Source: Clostridia bacterium
GTDB taxonomy: Bacteria > Bacillota > Clostridia > Christensenellales > Aristaeellaceae
Direction: 5' to 3'
NCBI GenBank assembly: GCA_017410455.1
Contig: JAFQQT010000005.1
Coordinates: 1-51,544 of the forward strand
Length of the DNA: 51,544 bases
Each line of letters begins with the position of its first letter. Positions within the stretch are counted from its first letter, which is position 1. A program made the translations under genes and the position numbers. Below are positions 49,346-51,544 of this stretch, in pieces. Below the pieces are notes generated by a model. That model was given only the letters and a program-made list of their open reading frames with translations, was not told the origin of the DNA and did no database searches.

Positions 49346-50392
49346 ATGGCGATGGACGAGCGGAAATTCCGCATCCTGCAGGCCATCATCGATGACTATA
49401 TCCTGACCGCCGTGCCGGTGGGTTCGCGCACGATCTCCAAAAAGTACGGCATGAGCCTTTCCTCTGCGACGATCCGCAACGAGATGAGCGACCTGGAGGA
49501 GCTGGGTTACCTCGATCAGCCCCATGTGTCGGCCGGACGCGTGCCGTCGGCGAAGGCATACAGGCTGTATGTGGATCAGCTGCTGCAGGGCGGGCGCATC
49601 TCCCAGGATGATGAGCAGCAGGTGCGCGCGCATTTTGCGGGTCGCACGCGGCAGATGGAAGACGTGATCGACCACGCCGCGCAGGTGCTCTCCAGCCTGA
49701 CGAAGTACACCGCCGTGGTGCTGCCCCCCACCGGGACGCAGCCGAAGATCCGCAACATCCAGCTGGTGTCCGTGGCGGACAACGCCGCGCTGGTGGTGAT
49801 CGTGACGGACGCGGGCGTGGTGCGGGATTCGGTGATCCGCGTGTCGGAGGAGCTGGATTCGGACGCGCTCTACAGCATCAGCCGCTCGCTGACGGCGGAG
49901 CTGACGGGCTGCTCGCTGACGGAGGCGGTGGAACGCATTCCGCAGATGATGCAGCGCATGAGCGAGCAGGCGCAGCTGATCGAAGGCGTGGGCGCCGTGA
50001 TGCACGAGCACGGGGAGGACATTCGCCCTCACGTGGCCATCGGCGGCACGGCCAACATGCTCAGCTACCCCGAGTATTCCGACATGGAGAAGGCCCGCTC
50101 CTTCCTGAGCCTGATGGAAACACGGGACCGCCTCGCCGACATCATCAGCCAGAGCGGGGAGATGAGCTTCACCGTGCGCATCGGCCCGGAAACGGGCGTG
50201 CCGGAGATGGAGGACTGCTCCATCGTGACGATGACCTACACCGCCGGCAACGGCCAGCAGGGCACCATCGGCGTCATCGGCCCCACGCGCATGCAGTACA
50301 GCCGCGTGCTGGCGGCGGTCAACATGATCGGCCGGCAGCTCACGCAGCTGCTCTCTGATGCCCCGGGCGAGGACATTCCCCGGCTGGAATGA
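49346..50392 (+). CDS. hrcA: Heat-inducible transcription repressor HrcA
   Basis: Repressor of class I heat-shock genes, 348 residues. N-terminal winged helix (about 5-75, ILQAIIDDYILTAVPVGSRTISKKY and SSATIRNEMSDLEELGYLDQPHVSAGRVPS), then the GAF-like dimerisation region, ending with GVIGPTRMQYSRVLAAVNMI. Acts at the CIRCE site just upstream; its folding is known to depend on GroEL. The ATG at 49346 with AGGAGG is the family start. First gene of hrcA-grpE-dnaK. Confidence 0.97.
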   Translation: MAMDERKFRILQAIIDDYILTAVPVGSRTISKKYGMSLSSATIRNEMSDLEELGYLDQPHVSAGRVPSAKAYRLYVDQLLQGGRISQDDEQQVRAHFAGRTRQMEDVIDHAAQVLSSLTKYTAVVLPPTGTQPKIRNIQLVSVADNAALVVIVTDAGVVRDSVIRVSEELDSDALYSISRSLTAELTGCSLTEAVERIPQMMQRMSEQAQLIEGVGAVMHEHGEDIRPHVAIGGTANMLSYPEYSDMEKARSFLSLMETRDRLADIISQSGEMSFTVRIGPETGVPEMEDCSIVTMTYTAGNGQQGTIGVIGPTRMQYSRVLAAVNMIGRQLTQLLSDAPGEDIPRLE

Positions 50393-50414
50393 ATCCGCAC
50401 AATGAGAAAACGCG

Positions 50415-50441
50415 CCACGCCCACCGTTGATGCAGGCGTGG
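50415..50441 (+). other. Hairpin between hrcA and grpE
   Basis: CCACGCC (50415-50421) pairs with GGCGTGG (50435-50441); no T-tract follows. In other Firmicutes dnaK operons a processing site lies near here, so an mRNA-stability role is possible. Confidence 0.45.
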
Positions 50442-50492
50442 ACGAAACCGGAAGGACCGGTGACAAGAATGAGGAAAGGCAGAAAGAGCCGA

Positions 50493-51023
50493 ATGAACGA
50501 ACAGGAAATGAACCCGCAGGAGATCCCTGCGGAGGAGGTTGTGCAGGAGGAGGCCGTTGAGGCGGAGGTCATCGACGTGCCCGCCCTGCAGGCCGCAGCC
50601 GCCAAGGCCGATGAGTACCTGGCCCTGGCCCAGCGCACCCAGGCGGACTTCGATAACTTCCGCCGCCGCAACGAATCCGTCCGTGCGGATGCGATGGCGG
50701 AGGGCCAGCGCAGCGTCGTGAAGGCGATGCTGCCGGTGCTGGACAATCTGGAGCGCGCTCTGGCCGCCCCGGCGGGCGAGAATGACGCGCTGCGCACAGG
50801 CCTTGAGATGACCCACAAGCAGATGCTCCAGGTGCTGGAGAAGCTGGGCGTGACCGCCGTGGACCGCGTGGGCGAAGTGTTCGACCCCAATGTGGAGGAG
50901 GCCATCATGCAGGCCCCCGCCGACGCCGGCGAGCCCGGCACGGTCGCCATGGTGCTGCAGAAGGGCTACCTCATGGGCAGCTACCTGATCCGCGCCGCGA
51001 TGGTGCAGGTCGTGGCTGAATAA
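50493..51023 (+). CDS. grpE: Nucleotide exchange factor GrpE
   Basis: DnaK co-chaperone of about 176 residues that releases ADP from DnaK and acts as a thermosensor. An acidic N-terminus is followed by the long dimer helix (DEYLALAQRTQADFDNFRRRNE) and the C-terminal beta domain (VGEVFDPNVEEAIMQAP, VAMVLQKGYLMGSYLIRAAMVQV), all family hallmarks. The start is uncertain: ATG 50493 gives a normal acidic start (MNEQEMNPQE) but has only AAAGAG before it; ATG 50469 would add eight mostly basic residues. Confidence 0.93.
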   Translation: MNEQEMNPQEIPAEEVVQEEAVEAEVIDVPALQAAAAKADEYLALAQRTQADFDNFRRRNESVRADAMAEGQRSVVKAMLPVLDNLERALAAPAGENDALRTGLEMTHKQMLQVLEKLGVTAVDRVGEVFDPNVEEAIMQAPADAGEPGTVAMVLQKGYLMGSYLIRAAMVQVVAE

Positions 51024-51058
51024 GATAACAACGAATCGACATATAGAAGGAGTAATGA

Positions 51059-51544
<486 letters not shown>

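Overview
The window looks like chromosome of a high-GC, endospore-forming Clostridia (Firmicutes/Bacillota) bacterium. The evidence is a ClpC with a UVR-like middle domain, an HrcA/CIRCE-controlled hrcA-grpE-dnaK operon, a CotF-type coat protein, several GerMN-domain proteins, RqcH, and strong SigA promoters with purine-rich ribosome sites. GH51, GH31 and CE1-type enzymes suggest a plant-polysaccharide diet, as in gut or rumen. Genus cannot be read from this. No tRNA, rRNA, CRISPR array or intact insertion sequence was seen.

Layout. 1-9.8 kb: 3' part of clpC, an HtrA protease, then a minus-strand run (response regulator, histidine kinase, two GerMN lipoproteins, a P-type-ATPase-like pseudoenzyme). 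9.8-14.6 kb: an orphan ABC ATPase, then an apparent operon znuC-znuB-glycosyltransferase-M19 dipeptidase. 14.7-19.2 kb: rpiB, a GH31 glycosidase with a LacI-type operator, a coat protein and metF. 19.2-25 kb: a VirD4/TraG-like ATPase with a degenerate AAA+ partner, a GH51 arabinofuranosidase and rqcH. 25-29 kb: a GerMN protein and a large zinc-ribbon/TIR/coiled-coil/RCC1 protein. 29-36 kb: a MoxR-DUF58-transglutaminase operon and an L,D-transpeptidase. 35.8-38.9 kb: a methionine ABC transporter operon with an unusual leader. 38.9-44.9 kb: an XRE regulator, uvrB and a tightly overlapped run of small genes. 44.9-51.5 kb: a CE1-type esterase, a GNAT remnant, a family 4 UDG, trmL, a YARHG protein and hrcA-grpE-dnaK.

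Most striking points. (1) The metQNI operon starts with a strong promoter, a 31-codon leader ORF with nine Met codons, and an intrinsic terminator with a plausible competing pairing. This has the layout of ribosome-mediated attenuation by methionine supply. (2) The MetQ protein of that operon is circularly permuted: the lobe that is normally C-terminal comes first. It also lacks a lipobox Cys. (3) A TIR protein carries a long Ala/Glu coiled coil and a seven-repeat RCC1-like propeller, with a visible drop in GC at the junction. (4) A two-component system is translationally coupled to GerMN lipoproteins, as in actinobacterial MtrAB-LpqB, and is followed by a catalytically dead P-type-ATPase-like membrane protein. 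(5) A VirD4-like ATPase is paired with a Walker-A-defective AAA+ protein with no conjugation genes nearby.

All calls come from reading the sequence and recalling families. No database search was run.
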